From contig DAIDKS010000019.1 in the NCBI GenBank assembly GCA_027449885.1, forward strand, positions 1-64,000: DNA of 64,000 bases, written 5' to 3'. The notes beneath the pieces were generated by a model. It made no database searches. It had not been told where the DNA came from and saw only the letters and a list, made by a program, of their open reading frames with translations. This document shows, piece by piece, positions 51,698 to 60,301 of this stretch. The stretch is from Acidimicrobiaceae bacterium. GTDB taxonomy: Bacteria; Actinomycetota; Acidimicrobiia; Acidimicrobiales; RAAP-2. Position numbers and translations under genes: made by a program. Each line of letters begins with the position of its first letter. Position 1 is the first letter of the stretch.

Positions 51698-53166
51698 GCC
51701 TGACCATTCCGTCGATCCACTACCTGGTGCTGCTGCCGACGCTGATCCTCTTCGGCGCGTCGCTGCTCCTCCTCGTCGTCTCGGCCCTCGTGCGCCGGCC
51801 CCTGCGGCCCGCGGCGGGAACGGCCGTGACGGTGCTCGCGAGCGTCGCCACCCTGGTCGTCACCGTCGCCCAGTGGCGCGACATCGACCGCCACGGGGCC
51901 TCCACGACCGTCGCCCACGCCCTCGCCCTCGACGGGTTCTCGGTCGTGGCGACGGCGGTCATCGCGGTGAGCCTGGGCCTCGCGGCCCTGGTCTCCCACG
52001 ACTGGATGACCCGGGCCCGCGTCGTCGGCTCCGAGTACCACGTGCTGGCCCTCGCCTCGGCGGCCGGGGCCGTCCTCATGACCCAGGCCAACGACCTGGT
52101 CGTCATCTTCCTCGGCCTGGAGATCATGTCGATCGGGCTCTACGTGCTCGTCGCCTTCGACCGCCAGCGGACCCGCTCGGCCGAGGCCGCGTTGAAGTAC
52201 TTCCTGCTCGGGAGCTTCGCGTCGGCGATCTTCGTCTACGGGGCGGCCCTCGTCTACGGGGCGACCGGCACCACGAACCTGTCGAGCGTGGCCTACTTCC
52301 TCGGCTCGAACGTGCTCCTGCGGCCCGGACTCCTCTACGCCGGTGGCGCGCTGCTGCTGATCGGCTTCGCCTTCAAGGTGGCGGCCGTGCCGTTCCACCT
52401 CTGGTCGCCCGACGTCTACGAGGGGGCCCCGACGCCGGTGACCGGCTTCATGGCGGCCATCGTGAAGGTCGGCGCGTTCGCCGCGCTGCTGCGGGTCCTG
52501 GTGAGCGCCCTCGGGACCCAGATGACCACCTGGCGACCCATCCTGTGGGCCCTCGTGGCGCTGACGACCGTGATCGGTGCCTCACTGGCCATCGTCCAGC
52601 GCAACGTGAAGCGCATGCTGGCCTACTCCTCGATCAACCACGCCGGCTTCATCCTGCTCGGGGTGTGGTCGGGGACGGTCCCCGGCGCCTCGGCGGCCCT
52701 CTTCTACCTGGCGACCTACGCGCCGGTGGTGGTGGCCTCCTTCGCCGTGCTAACCCTCGTGGGCGGCGAGGCGGAGGACCGTCACGACATCGCCCACTAC
52801 CGCGGGCTGGCGCGGCGCCAGCCGTGGCTCGGCGCGGCCCTCGCGGTCCTGCTCCTGAGCCAGCTGGGCGTGCCGCTCACCACGGGCTTCTACGCGAAGT
52901 TCTCGGTGCTGGCGGCGGCCGTCGACGCCGGCGGCGGGGCCCTCGCCGTCGTCGCGCTGCTCGGTGCGGCCATCGCCACGGTCTTCTACCTGCGCTGGAC
53001 GCTGACGCTCTTCGCCGAGGACGAGGTCGACGCCGATCGCGTGCCGGTGCCGCCGGCGACGGCGATCGCCATCGGCCTCGGGGTCGCCGTGACGCTGGTC
53101 TTCGGGCTCTGGCCGGGGCCGATCGCCGCGCTCACCCAGCACGCCACGCTGCTCTTCACCCCGTGA
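51694..53166 (+). CDS. nuoN: NADH dehydrogenase subunit N
   Basis: A 490-residue antiporter-like subunit, the last of the nuo set. FLGLEIMSIGLYVLVAFDR carries the conserved glutamate, FKVAAVPFHLWSPDVYEGAP the pumping-site lysine and histidine, and YSSINHAGF the later helix. GTG 51694 overlaps nuoM by 4 nt. Its stop overlaps the next, non-nuo gene by 4 nt. Confidence 0.96.
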   Translation: MSLTIPSIHYLVLLPTLILFGASLLLLVVSALVRRPLRPAAGTAVTVLASVATLVVTVAQWRDIDRHGASTTVAHALALDGFSVVATAVIAVSLGLAALVSHDWMTRARVVGSEYHVLALASAAGAVLMTQANDLVVIFLGLEIMSIGLYVLVAFDRQRTRSAEAALKYFLLGSFASAIFVYGAALVYGATGTTNLSSVAYFLGSNVLLRPGLLYAGGALLLIGFAFKVAAVPFHLWSPDVYEGAPTPVTGFMAAIVKVGAFAALLRVLVSALGTQMTTWRPILWALVALTTVIGASLAIVQRNVKRMLAYSSINHAGFILLGVWSGTVPGASAALFYLATYAPVVVASFAVLTLVGGEAEDRHDIAHYRGLARRQPWLGAALAVLLLSQLGVPLTTGFYAKFSVLAAAVDAGGGALAVVALLGAAIATVFYLRWTLTLFAEDEVDADRVPVPPATAIAIGLGVAVTLVFGLWPGPIAALTQHATLLFTP

Positions 53167-54005
53167 GGGTCGCGGTCGCCACCTGCGCCGGTGACGACGT
53201 CGACGTCGACAGCCCGCTGCTCCTGGACGCCCTCGCGGGCGTCGGAGTGGCGGCCGAGCTCGCGGTGTGGGACGATCCCGCCGTCGCGTGGGAGGGCTTC
53301 GACCTCACCGTGGTGCGCTCGACGTGGGACTACGCGCCGCGTCGCGACGAGTTCCTCGCCTGGGCTCGCGCGCGACGGCGGATCGTGAACCGCCCGGAGA
53401 TCCTCGAGTACTCGACCGACAAGCACTACCTGGCCGACCTCGCGGCGCGCGGGTACCCGGTCGTCCCGAGCCACTTCTGCGATCGGGGCGCGACGCCGGT
53501 CTTCCCCGACGGGGCCTTCGTGGTGAAGCCGACCGTCGGGGCCGGCTCGATCGACGCCACCCGCTACCGGGCCGACGAGGTCGACGCGGCCCGGGCTCAC
53601 GTCGCCCGCCTCCACGCGGCGGGCCGCGACGCGCTGATCCAGCCCTACCTCGACAGCGTCGACTCGCGAGGCGAGCACGCCCTCGTCTTCATCGGGGGCG
53701 CCTTCAGCCACGCGATGACGAAGGGCGCGATGCTCAACGTCGACGGCGGCGCCCGCACGGCCCTGTTCCGGCGCGAGCGGATGAGCGCGACGGCGCCCGA
53801 TCCCGACGCGCGAGCGATTGCCGAGCGGGTCCTCGCCGACCCCCGCTTCGCCGACCTCCTCTACGCCCGCGTCGACCTGCTCGCCGCGCCGGAGGGATGG
53901 CGCATCCTCGAGCTGGAGCTCGCCGAGCCGTCGCTCTTCCTCACCCACGTCCCGGACGCCGCCCACCGCCTGGCCCGGGCGGTCCGGTCGACCCTCGAGG
54001 CGTGA
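53163..54005 (+). CDS. ATP-grasp ligase-like protein, unknown
   Basis: A 280-residue protein with the ATP-grasp pattern: N-terminal domain ending in DLTVVRSTWDYAPRRDEFLAWA, RPEILEYSTDKHYLADLAARGYP, the ATP-binding strand GAFVVKPTVGAGSIDATRY, the hinge ALIQPYLDSV, and metal-site residues in RVDLLAAPEGWRILELELAEPSLF. It belongs to a widespread set of RimK/glutathione-synthetase-like enzymes of unknown substrate that join an amine to a carboxylate. The GTG overlaps nuoN by 4 nt, so it is expressed with complex I, but a functional link is unproven. Confidence 0.85.
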   Translation: MRVAVATCAGDDVDVDSPLLLDALAGVGVAAELAVWDDPAVAWEGFDLTVVRSTWDYAPRRDEFLAWARARRRIVNRPEILEYSTDKHYLADLAARGYPVVPSHFCDRGATPVFPDGAFVVKPTVGAGSIDATRYRADEVDAARAHVARLHAAGRDALIQPYLDSVDSRGEHALVFIGGAFSHAMTKGAMLNVDGGARTALFRRERMSATAPDPDARAIAERVLADPRFADLLYARVDLLAAPEGWRILELELAEPSLFLTHVPDAAHRLARAVRSTLEA

Positions 54006-54463
54006 GCCCCGTCCGGCGCCGGCTCGCCGCCCCGCTGGCGGCGTCCCTCGCCCTCGCCCTCACCGCCCCGACGCTCGCCGGCGCCACCGGGTGGTCCGCG
54101 ACGGCCGTGCTCGGGCCGCGCGTGCGCTGCCCGGCGCCGCTGCGGCGCTCCGGCCTCACCTGCGTCGCGACGCCCCCGATCACCGCGCACCGGGGCGCCG
54201 ACGCGCTGATCGTCGAGATGCGCGTCGCCGGGACGCGGCGGGCCTGCGTCGGGATCTCGGTCGCGACGCGCACGGTCGCCGGCCTGACCCAGGCCTGCGC
54301 CACCCCGGGCCACCTCGCGCGACTCGTGGAGCGGCTCTCCGCGCGCGACGCGGCGGGCCTGCGGGTCGCCGTCTTCCTCACGAGCGGCTCGCCGTCGCGT
54401 CCGATCGCCCCGCAGGGCGGCCCGGTCGTCCAGCGGGTCGGCCTGCGACTGCTCGCGCCCTAG
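54002..54463 (+). CDS. Small secreted protein, unknown
   Basis: A 153-residue protein with a signal peptide (RRRLAAPLAASLALALTAPTLAGA). The mature part has four cysteines (RVRCPAPLR, GLTCVAT, RRACVGIS, TQACATPG), suggesting two disulfides in an extracellular domain. I do not recognise it. Its GTG overlaps the ATP-grasp stop by 4 nt, and it converges with the MprF-like gene with a 4-nt overlap. Confidence 0.72.
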   Translation: MSPVRRRLAAPLAASLALALTAPTLAGATGWSATAVLGPRVRCPAPLRRSGLTCVATPPITAHRGADALIVEMRVAGTRRACVGISVATRTVAGLTQACATPGHLARLVERLSARDAAGLRVAVFLTSGSPSRPIAPQGGPVVQRVGLRLLAP

Positions 54464-54470
54464 CGGCGCG
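54454..54470. terminator. Hairpin over overlapping convergent stops
   Basis: CGCGCC (54454-54459) pairs with GGCGCG (54465-54470) around the 5-nt loop CTAGC, which contains both stop codons (TAG on each strand). It may act as a compact bidirectional terminator for the nuo transcript and the opposing gene. Confidence 0.5.
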
Positions 54471-57462
54471 TGGCGCGCTCGGCGGCCGCGAGGACCTCCT
54501 CGGGCACCACCGTTCCCGGTCGGTTGGCCGGGTCGTTCGCGAGGAAGCGCCCGATGACCGGGATCTCGGTGATGGACTCGGCCCGGAGGGTCGCCGCGAC
54601 GACCGGGACGAAGGACTCGGCGGCGGGGTAGACGAGGTAGCGGGGCAGCCAGGTCGGCTGGTACTTCGCGTTGAAGGACCACAGGGTCTCGATCGGCAGG
54701 ATGCCCGAGAGGCGCTTGAGGGCCCAGCGCTCGATGCGGGTGAAGGTCCCCTCGCCCCGCTCCCCGTCGAGGACCGAGCGGAAGGCCGCGAAGTTGAGGC
54801 TCAGCCCGCGCCCGCCGTGCTCGCGCAGGTACTCGATCGTCGAGCAGAGGGCGTAGTCGATCAGTCCGTTGGGGTGCTCGCCGGGGTCGCGGCGCATGAG
54901 GTCGAGCGAGTAGCCGTTGAGGGCCGGCGAGGGCACGAACTGCAGGACGGCCGCTGGTCGCTGGTCGGGTCCGAGGACGATCGTGAGGAGCAGGCCCTCG
55001 TCCTTCGGGTCGAAGAGACGCCCCAGCATCATCGAGAAGCCCCGCTCCCCGTCGCCCCGGCGCAGCATGGCGATGAGCTCGAGCAGCGCCGGCACCCGGG
55101 CCGGGTCGATGGTCGCGGGGTCGGCGAACTCGACCGTGTAGCCGTGGCGGGCCAGGCGGGAGCAGGCCTGGCGGAGCCCCTTCATCTTGCCGCCCTCGAG
55201 GGAGAAGGTCGGGCAGTCGACGATGGCCTCGTCGCCGAGGTAGATCGAGTGCAGCCCGGCCGCGTGGTAGATGGGGAGCCACTCGGCGCCGGCGCCCATC
55301 ACGGCGATCGTCCAGCCCCGCGACTCGGCGTAGGCGCGGAAGGAGGAGAAGGCGCTCACGCGCTCGGCCTCGGGCCCGACCGGGTCGGGCGAGACGAGGG
55401 CGACCCCGCCGTAGACGGCGTAGGCGACCAGGGTGTCGCGGAAGAAGAAGAACTGCTTGTCGTCGCGCAGGGCGAAGTAGTCGAGCGTGCCCCGTCCGTG
55501 GCGCCGGACGATCTCCCGGGCCCGCAGCTCGGCGAGGCGGCGCTCGGTGGAGCCGGCGTGGGTCGAGATGCGCCGGTCGACGACCGGCCGCGTCACCAGG
55601 TAGAGGGCCGTCACGATGAGGGTGAACCCGACGGCCGTGAGCGAGGCGGTGGCGAAGTCGCCCACCCGATCGGGCAGGGGGATCGCCGTGACGCCGACGA
55701 GGCGCTCGACGACGGCCGCGAGCACCGTCGGCCAGCTCGGCAGGTGGGTGTGGCGACCGGTCGCCTCGATGCCGAGGGTGGCGACCACCACGGCGAAGAG
55801 GGCGAGCAGTCCGACGCGGGGCAGGGCCTCGCGGGCGCTCGAGCGGTCGGTGGCCGCGCTGAAGTGCGAGCGCGTGAGCACGAGGAAGGCGAGGATGGCG
55901 ACGGCGAGCAGGGGAGAGAGGAGGCTCCCCGCGCGTACCAGGTGGGCGACGGCGGTGGCCCCGAGAGCGATCACCGCGACGGTCCAGGCGCGGCGCTGAC
56001 CGCGGCGCAGCCCGCGCGCGAGCATGATCATCGCCACGCCGGCGAGGGCGGTGAGGGCGGCGGCCGACCGGGCGACGCCCAGGGGGAGGAGGGTCTCCAC
56101 GGCGCGGAGCCGGCCCCGCAGCGGGGGCAGGGTCGTGACGGCGACGTCGATCAGGCCGTCGAGGAGGATCAGGCCGCTCGCCACGCGGCGAATCGTCCGC
56201 TCCCGGCGCTGCGCCTCGAGGGAGCCGACCGAGACGGGGTAGGGGTCGCCCATCGGCCACGACCCCGCGAGGCCGGTCGTCGTCGGGAGGGCCGGCTGGA
56301 CCGGCGCGTCGGCCACGATCCGCTCGAGGAGTCGGCCCCGGCGCCGTCGCGGTGACTGACCGGCGTAGAGGCGGACCTGGACGGCGCTCGCCGCCTCCAC
56401 CTCGACGATGCCCAGCCGCTCGACGGTCGTGAAGACCGGGGGCAGTCCGAACCGCCCGTGGCGCTCGATCGCCACGACGCGGGAGGGTCCGGGGGCGGCG
56501 CAGACGCCGCGGTCGAGGAAGGCGAGGGCCGGGCGGGGAGCCCCGCCGACGACGGCCCCGGCGCCGCCGCGCTCGGCGACGCGCCGGGCGTACTCGAGGG
56601 CGGCCACTCCGGCGACCGTGGTCTGGGCCAGGGGCTCGGCGAGGGCCGGGGTGGCGGTGCGGGCGGTGTGGTCGAAGCGCCGCCGCACGAGCAGTCCGGC
56701 GACGGCGGCGACCGCCCCCTCGATCAGGGCGACGAGGGCCAGGGTCACGAGGAGGTGGCCCCAGAACCCGACGGGGTGGGGGGTGTGGAGCCCGACGTGG
56801 ACCCTCAGGTGGAACTCGTGGTGGGTGAGGTGGTTGAGGACCGAGGCGAGCGTGCTGTAGAGGTCGGCGAAGAGGATCAGCAGGATCGGCGCCCACACCC
56901 AGGGCCCGAGGCGCCGGTAGAGGACGCGCGAGGCGGCGAAGCGGGCGAGCGCGTCGGGGTCCTCGAGGCGGTCGGCGTCCACGCGCTCCGTCGCCGGCAC
57001 GCGGTCGAGGTCGGTGGCGCAGGAGCCGGCCGCGATGGCGAGGTCGCGGACCCCGCCCGAGGCGGCCACCTGGCAGAGGACCTCGCCGGCGAACTCGACC
57101 CCCAGCGCCTCGAAGGGGGCCCGGGCCGCCTCGCGCGTGGCGAAGTCCCCGTCGAGCCGTCCCGGGAGCACGACGCACCGGTGCTCGGGCAGTCGGCAGA
57201 ACGCGGCGAGGGCGCGGGCGAGCTCCGGCCGGGCCGCGAGCGTGGCGCGGGCGACCTCGGCGAGGTCCTCGCCCGGCTCCGGGCGCAGGAGGTTCCCCGC
57301 GAGGACGACGACGGCCGCGTCGTCGATCGTGGCGAGGAGGTCGAGGAACTCGCGCAGGGGGCGTCCCGCCGGATCGACGGCCGCCGAGAGGGCCAGGTCG
57401 CTCAGGACGTAGACGTGATGCCCGTAGGGAATTGGTAGCGTGAGACGGTCGGTCGCTCCCAC
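54460..57462 (-). CDS. MprF-like protein with phosphoesterase-like N-terminus
   Basis: A 1000-residue protein. Residues 1-190 resemble a calcineurin-type phosphoesterase (YVLSDLALSAAVDP, VVVLAGNLLRPEPGE, CVVLPGRLDGDFA), but the metal motifs DxH, GDxxD and GNHD are degenerate, so this part is probably non-catalytic. About eight helices span roughly 200-650. The C-terminal 330 residues are the DUF2156/MprF domain (YFALRDDKQFFFF, GAEWLPIYHAAGL, SFNAKYQPTWLPRYLVY). MprF and LysX proteins move lysine or alanine from tRNA to phosphatidylglycerol; no lysyl-tRNA synthetase domain is attached here. GTG 57462 is the probable start. Confidence 0.85.
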   Translation of the reverse strand: MGATDRLTLPIPYGHHVYVLSDLALSAAVDPAGRPLREFLDLLATIDDAAVVVLAGNLLRPEPGEDLAEVARATLAARPELARALAAFCRLPEHRCVVLPGRLDGDFATREAARAPFEALGVEFAGEVLCQVAASGGVRDLAIAAGSCATDLDRVPATERVDADRLEDPDALARFAASRVLYRRLGPWVWAPILLILFADLYSTLASVLNHLTHHEFHLRVHVGLHTPHPVGFWGHLLVTLALVALIEGAVAAVAGLLVRRRFDHTARTATPALAEPLAQTTVAGVAALEYARRVAERGGAGAVVGGAPRPALAFLDRGVCAAPGPSRVVAIERHGRFGLPPVFTTVERLGIVEVEAASAVQVRLYAGQSPRRRRGRLLERIVADAPVQPALPTTTGLAGSWPMGDPYPVSVGSLEAQRRERTIRRVASGLILLDGLIDVAVTTLPPLRGRLRAVETLLPLGVARSAAALTALAGVAMIMLARGLRRGQRRAWTVAVIALGATAVAHLVRAGSLLSPLLAVAILAFLVLTRSHFSAATDRSSAREALPRVGLLALFAVVVATLGIEATGRHTHLPSWPTVLAAVVERLVGVTAIPLPDRVGDFATASLTAVGFTLIVTALYLVTRPVVDRRISTHAGSTERRLAELRAREIVRRHGRGTLDYFALRDDKQFFFFRDTLVAYAVYGGVALVSPDPVGPEAERVSAFSSFRAYAESRGWTIAVMGAGAEWLPIYHAAGLHSIYLGDEAIVDCPTFSLEGGKMKGLRQACSRLARHGYTVEFADPATIDPARVPALLELIAMLRRGDGERGFSMMLGRLFDPKDEGLLLTIVLGPDQRPAAVLQFVPSPALNGYSLDLMRRDPGEHPNGLIDYALCSTIEYLREHGGRGLSLNFAAFRSVLDGERGEGTFTRIERWALKRLSGILPIETLWSFNAKYQPTWLPRYLVYPAAESFVPVVAATLRAESITEIPVIGRFLANDPANRPGTVVPEEVLAAAERATRR

Positions 57463-57504
57463 GAGCCCAGTCTCGCAGAGTCGGCGGGACGACCGGTGAG
57501 GACC

Positions 57505-57987
57505 ATGGACGAGGCACCCCTGAACTGGCGATGGCGGGCCGACCCGGTGCCCGGGGGACCCGCCGTGATCTTCGACATCGACGGCGTCCTGGCCGACGCC
57601 GCCGGTCGCCAGCACTACCTGGAGTGGGGCGACTGGCGCGCCTTCTTCGACGCCTGCGGGGACGACCCGGTGGTCGAGGAGATCGACCGCCTGCTGGACC
57701 TGCTCGACGCCGACCTCTCGATCGTGCTGCTCACCGGTCGGCCGCTACGGGTCCAGCCCCACACGCTCGGCTGGCTCGAGCGCTACCAGGTGCGCTGGGA
57801 CCTGCTCGTGATGCGCCCCTACGGCGACAGCCGGGACGTCGACCACTTCAAGCGGGCCGCCCTCACGGGGCTGCGCGACCACGGCTTCGACGTGCGCCTG
57901 GCCCTCGACGACGACCCGAAGAACCACGCGATGTACGTGGACGAGGGCGTCCCGTGCATCTACATCCACTCCGGCTACTACCCCTAG
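57505..57987 (+). CDS. HAD-superfamily phosphatase-like protein
   Basis: A 160-residue HAD protein. Motif I is FDIDGVLAD, motif II IVLLTGRPL, the lysine is in HFKRAAL, and motif IV LALDDDPKNHAMY. The cap is minimal. The family cleaves small phosphate esters such as nucleotides or 5' ends of polynucleotides; the substrate here is unknown. ATG 57505 is preferred over GTG 57496 because GTGAGG then serves as the ribosome-binding site. It is divergent from the MprF-like gene and convergent with hemY. Confidence 0.85.
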   Translation: MDEAPLNWRWRADPVPGGPAVIFDIDGVLADAAGRQHYLEWGDWRAFFDACGDDPVVEEIDRLLDLLDADLSIVLLTGRPLRVQPHTLGWLERYQVRWDLLVMRPYGDSRDVDHFKRAALTGLRDHGFDVRLALDDDPKNHAMYVDEGVPCIYIHSGYYP

Positions 57988-59399
57988 TCCCGGCCGGCGA
58001 GCACCTCGCGGGCGACGGCGCGACCCGACGCGATCGAGGCCGGGACCCCGACGCCGTCGTAGGAGCTGCCGGCGAGGTGGAGGCCCACGCGCGCGGCCGC
58101 GGCCCGGGCCCGCTCGACGAGGGCGGCGTGGCCCACCCTGTACTGCGCGAGTCCCTCGGTCCAGCGCGAGACCGCGACCTCGCGCGGCGCGCCGGCGCCC
58201 ACGAGGAGGCCCAGTTCCTCGACGACGCGGGCGACGAGCGCGTCGTCGTCCATCTCGCTCCAGCGCCGGTCGTCGATCCGCCCGACGTGGACCCGCAGCA
58301 GCGTCTCGCCCTCGCGCGCGAGGTGGGGCCACTTGCGATCGAGGAAGGTGAGCGCCGTCGTCATCATGGTCCCCCCGTCCCGCCACGGCGTGCCCAGGGG
58401 GACGAGCACACCGGTCCCGGCGGGGGGCAGTCGGAGGTCGTCGGCCCCGAAGAGCAGCGCGACCATGGCCGCTCCGGCCCGGTCGACCCGGGCGAGGGCC
58501 GCGAGGTCGTCGTCGAGCCCCCCGACGAGCTGGGCGGTGGCGACGGCCGGGGTCGCCAGGATCACGGCGTCGGCCGGGGTGACCGTCGCGTCGGTCTCGA
58601 CGAGCCACCGGGGTCCCGTTGCGGCCCGCCGCACCGCGCTCACGGCGACGCCCGTGCGCACGAGGACCCCGCGCTCCTCGAGCGCCCGACGCAGGGTGGG
58701 GGGCAGGGAGCCGAGGCCGTCGCGCAGCGAGTAGAAGGCCGGCCCCGTCGGCGTGGGGGCCGCGTCCGTCGGCGCCGGCGGCGTCAGCGCCTTCATGAGG
58801 GATCCCCCGCGACGCGCCGCGGCGAGCAGCGGGGGGAAGACGGTCGCGGCGGAGAGGTCGTCGATCCGTCCGGCCTGGATGCCCCCGATCATGGGCTCGA
58901 CGATCGTCGCGGCGATCTCGTCGCCGAGCTTCGTGCGCACGATGCGTCCGATCGAGGCGTCCTCGCCGACCTCGAGGGGGGCCGGCCACCAGAGGTCGCG
59001 GCGGGCGGCCCAGCGGGCCCGCCAGGACAGGCCGGCCTCGCGTACCGCGTCGACCGTGGTGGGCACGCCGAGGGAGAGGGAGCGGGGGATCGGCACCAGT
59101 CGGGCGCCCACGTAGAGGGAGGCCCCGCTCGCGGCGATCGGGACGAGGTCGTCGGCGCGCCCGAGCTCGGTGATGAGCTGGGTCGCCTCGGGTCGGCGGG
59201 CCAGGTAGCCGTCGGGCCCGAGGTCGACGGTCCGCCCCCCGAAGGTCCCCGCGAGGAGGGGTCCGCCCACGCGCCCGGCGGCTTCGATCACCTCGACGCG
59301 GGGCGCGTCCGGTCCGGGGCCGGACGGCCCCCCGGTCAGCTCCCAGGCCGCCGCCAGGCCGGCGAGGCCGCCGCCCACGACGACGACCGAGCGCGTCAC
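57984..59399 (-). CDS. hemY: Protoporphyrinogen/coproporphyrinogen oxidase
   Basis: A 471-residue FAD amine-oxidase-fold enzyme. VVVVGGGLAGLAAAWEL is the FAD motif, VEVIEAAGRVGGPL the GG signature, and DGYLARRPEATQLITELG the conserved PPO segment. It removes six electrons with oxygen from protoporphyrinogen IX or, if the pathway runs through coproporphyrin, from coproporphyrinogen III (CgoX). GTG 59399 overlaps the hemH stop by 4 nt; the end overlaps the HAD gene. It is the last gene of hemE-hemH-hemY. Confidence 0.92.
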   Translation of the reverse strand: MTRSVVVVGGGLAGLAAAWELTGGPSGPGPDAPRVEVIEAAGRVGGPLLAGTFGGRTVDLGPDGYLARRPEATQLITELGRADDLVPIAASGASLYVGARLVPIPRSLSLGVPTTVDAVREAGLSWRARWAARRDLWWPAPLEVGEDASIGRIVRTKLGDEIAATIVEPMIGGIQAGRIDDLSAATVFPPLLAAARRGGSLMKALTPPAPTDAAPTPTGPAFYSLRDGLGSLPPTLRRALEERGVLVRTGVAVSAVRRAATGPRWLVETDATVTPADAVILATPAVATAQLVGGLDDDLAALARVDRAGAAMVALLFGADDLRLPPAGTGVLVPLGTPWRDGGTMMTTALTFLDRKWPHLAREGETLLRVHVGRIDDRRWSEMDDDALVARVVEELGLLVGAGAPREVAVSRWTEGLAQYRVGHAALVERARAAAARVGLHLAGSSYDGVGVPASIASGRAVAREVLAGRD

Positions 59400-60301
59400 G
59401 AGTGGGCGACGACGACGTCGGCCAGGACGTCGATGAAGGCCGGGTCGGCGTTGAGCGAGGCCGTGCGCACCAGGGTGATCCCGACCTCGCGGGCGACGGT
59501 CTGGGCGTCCACGTCGATGTCGTAGAGGACCTCGAGGTGGTCGGCGACGAAGCCGATGGGGCAGGAGACGACGTCGGTGACGCCCTCGCGGGCCTTGGTG
59601 CGCAGGACCTCGAGGATGTCGGGTCCGATCCACGGGTCGGCGGTGCGCCCGGCCGACTGCCAGGCGACGTCGTAGCGCTCGACGCCGGCGAGCTCCGCCG
59701 CCCGCCGCGCGCTCTCGGCGAGCTGGTCGGGGTAGGTGTCGCCGCGCTCGAGGATCCGCTGGGGCAGCGAGTGGGCGGAGAAGATCACCTCGGTCGTCGC
59801 GCGCCGGGCCGGGTCGAGGGTGGCGAGCGCCGCGCGCACTCGTCGGGCGATCAGTTCGAGGAACCCGGGAGTGTCCCACCACGCCCCGACCGGGCGGAAG
59901 GCGACGTCCGGCCCGAGGGCCTCGCGCGCGCGGGCCATGTACTCGTCCGTCGACATGGACGACGAGTGCGGGGCGAGGGCCAGGCCGATGACCTCGGTGA
60001 CGCCGTCCGCGGCGAAGCTCGCGGCCGTCTCCTCGATGAGTGGCGGCTCGTACTTCGCGCCGAAGCGCACGTCGTAGTGGAGGGGGTAGCGGCGCGCGAG
60101 CGTCGCCGAGAGCGCGTCGACCTGCTCGCGGGTGCGCGCGGCGAGGGGCGAGGCGCCCCCGATCGCGTCGTAGCGCCGGACGAGGTCGGCCAGGAGCTCG
60201 GGGGTCGGCGGTCGACCGTGGCGAATGCGGGTGTAGTAGGGCGCCACCGCCTCACGGCTCGACGGGGTGCCGTAGGCCATCACGAGGACTCCGGTCGTCA
60301 T
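59396..60301 (-). CDS. hemH: Ferrochelatase (probably coproporphyrin type)
   Basis: A 301-residue chelatase. The N-terminus GVLVMAYGTP and RYDAIGGASPLAART resemble the Bacillus coproporphyrin ferrochelatase CpfC. The catalytic histidine is H177 in FSAHSLPQRI, with the acidic partner in PIGFVADHLEVLYDID. There is no C-terminal [2Fe-2S] cysteine set. It inserts ferrous iron into the porphyrin. Both ends overlap neighbours by 4 nt (hemE upstream, hemY downstream). Confidence 0.94.
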   Translation of the reverse strand: MTTGVLVMAYGTPSSREAVAPYYTRIRHGRPPTPELLADLVRRYDAIGGASPLAARTREQVDALSATLARRYPLHYDVRFGAKYEPPLIEETAASFAADGVTEVIGLALAPHSSSMSTDEYMARAREALGPDVAFRPVGAWWDTPGFLELIARRVRAALATLDPARRATTEVIFSAHSLPQRILERGDTYPDQLAESARRAAELAGVERYDVAWQSAGRTADPWIGPDILEVLRTKAREGVTDVVSCPIGFVADHLEVLYDIDVDAQTVAREVGITLVRTASLNADPAFIDVLADVVVAHS

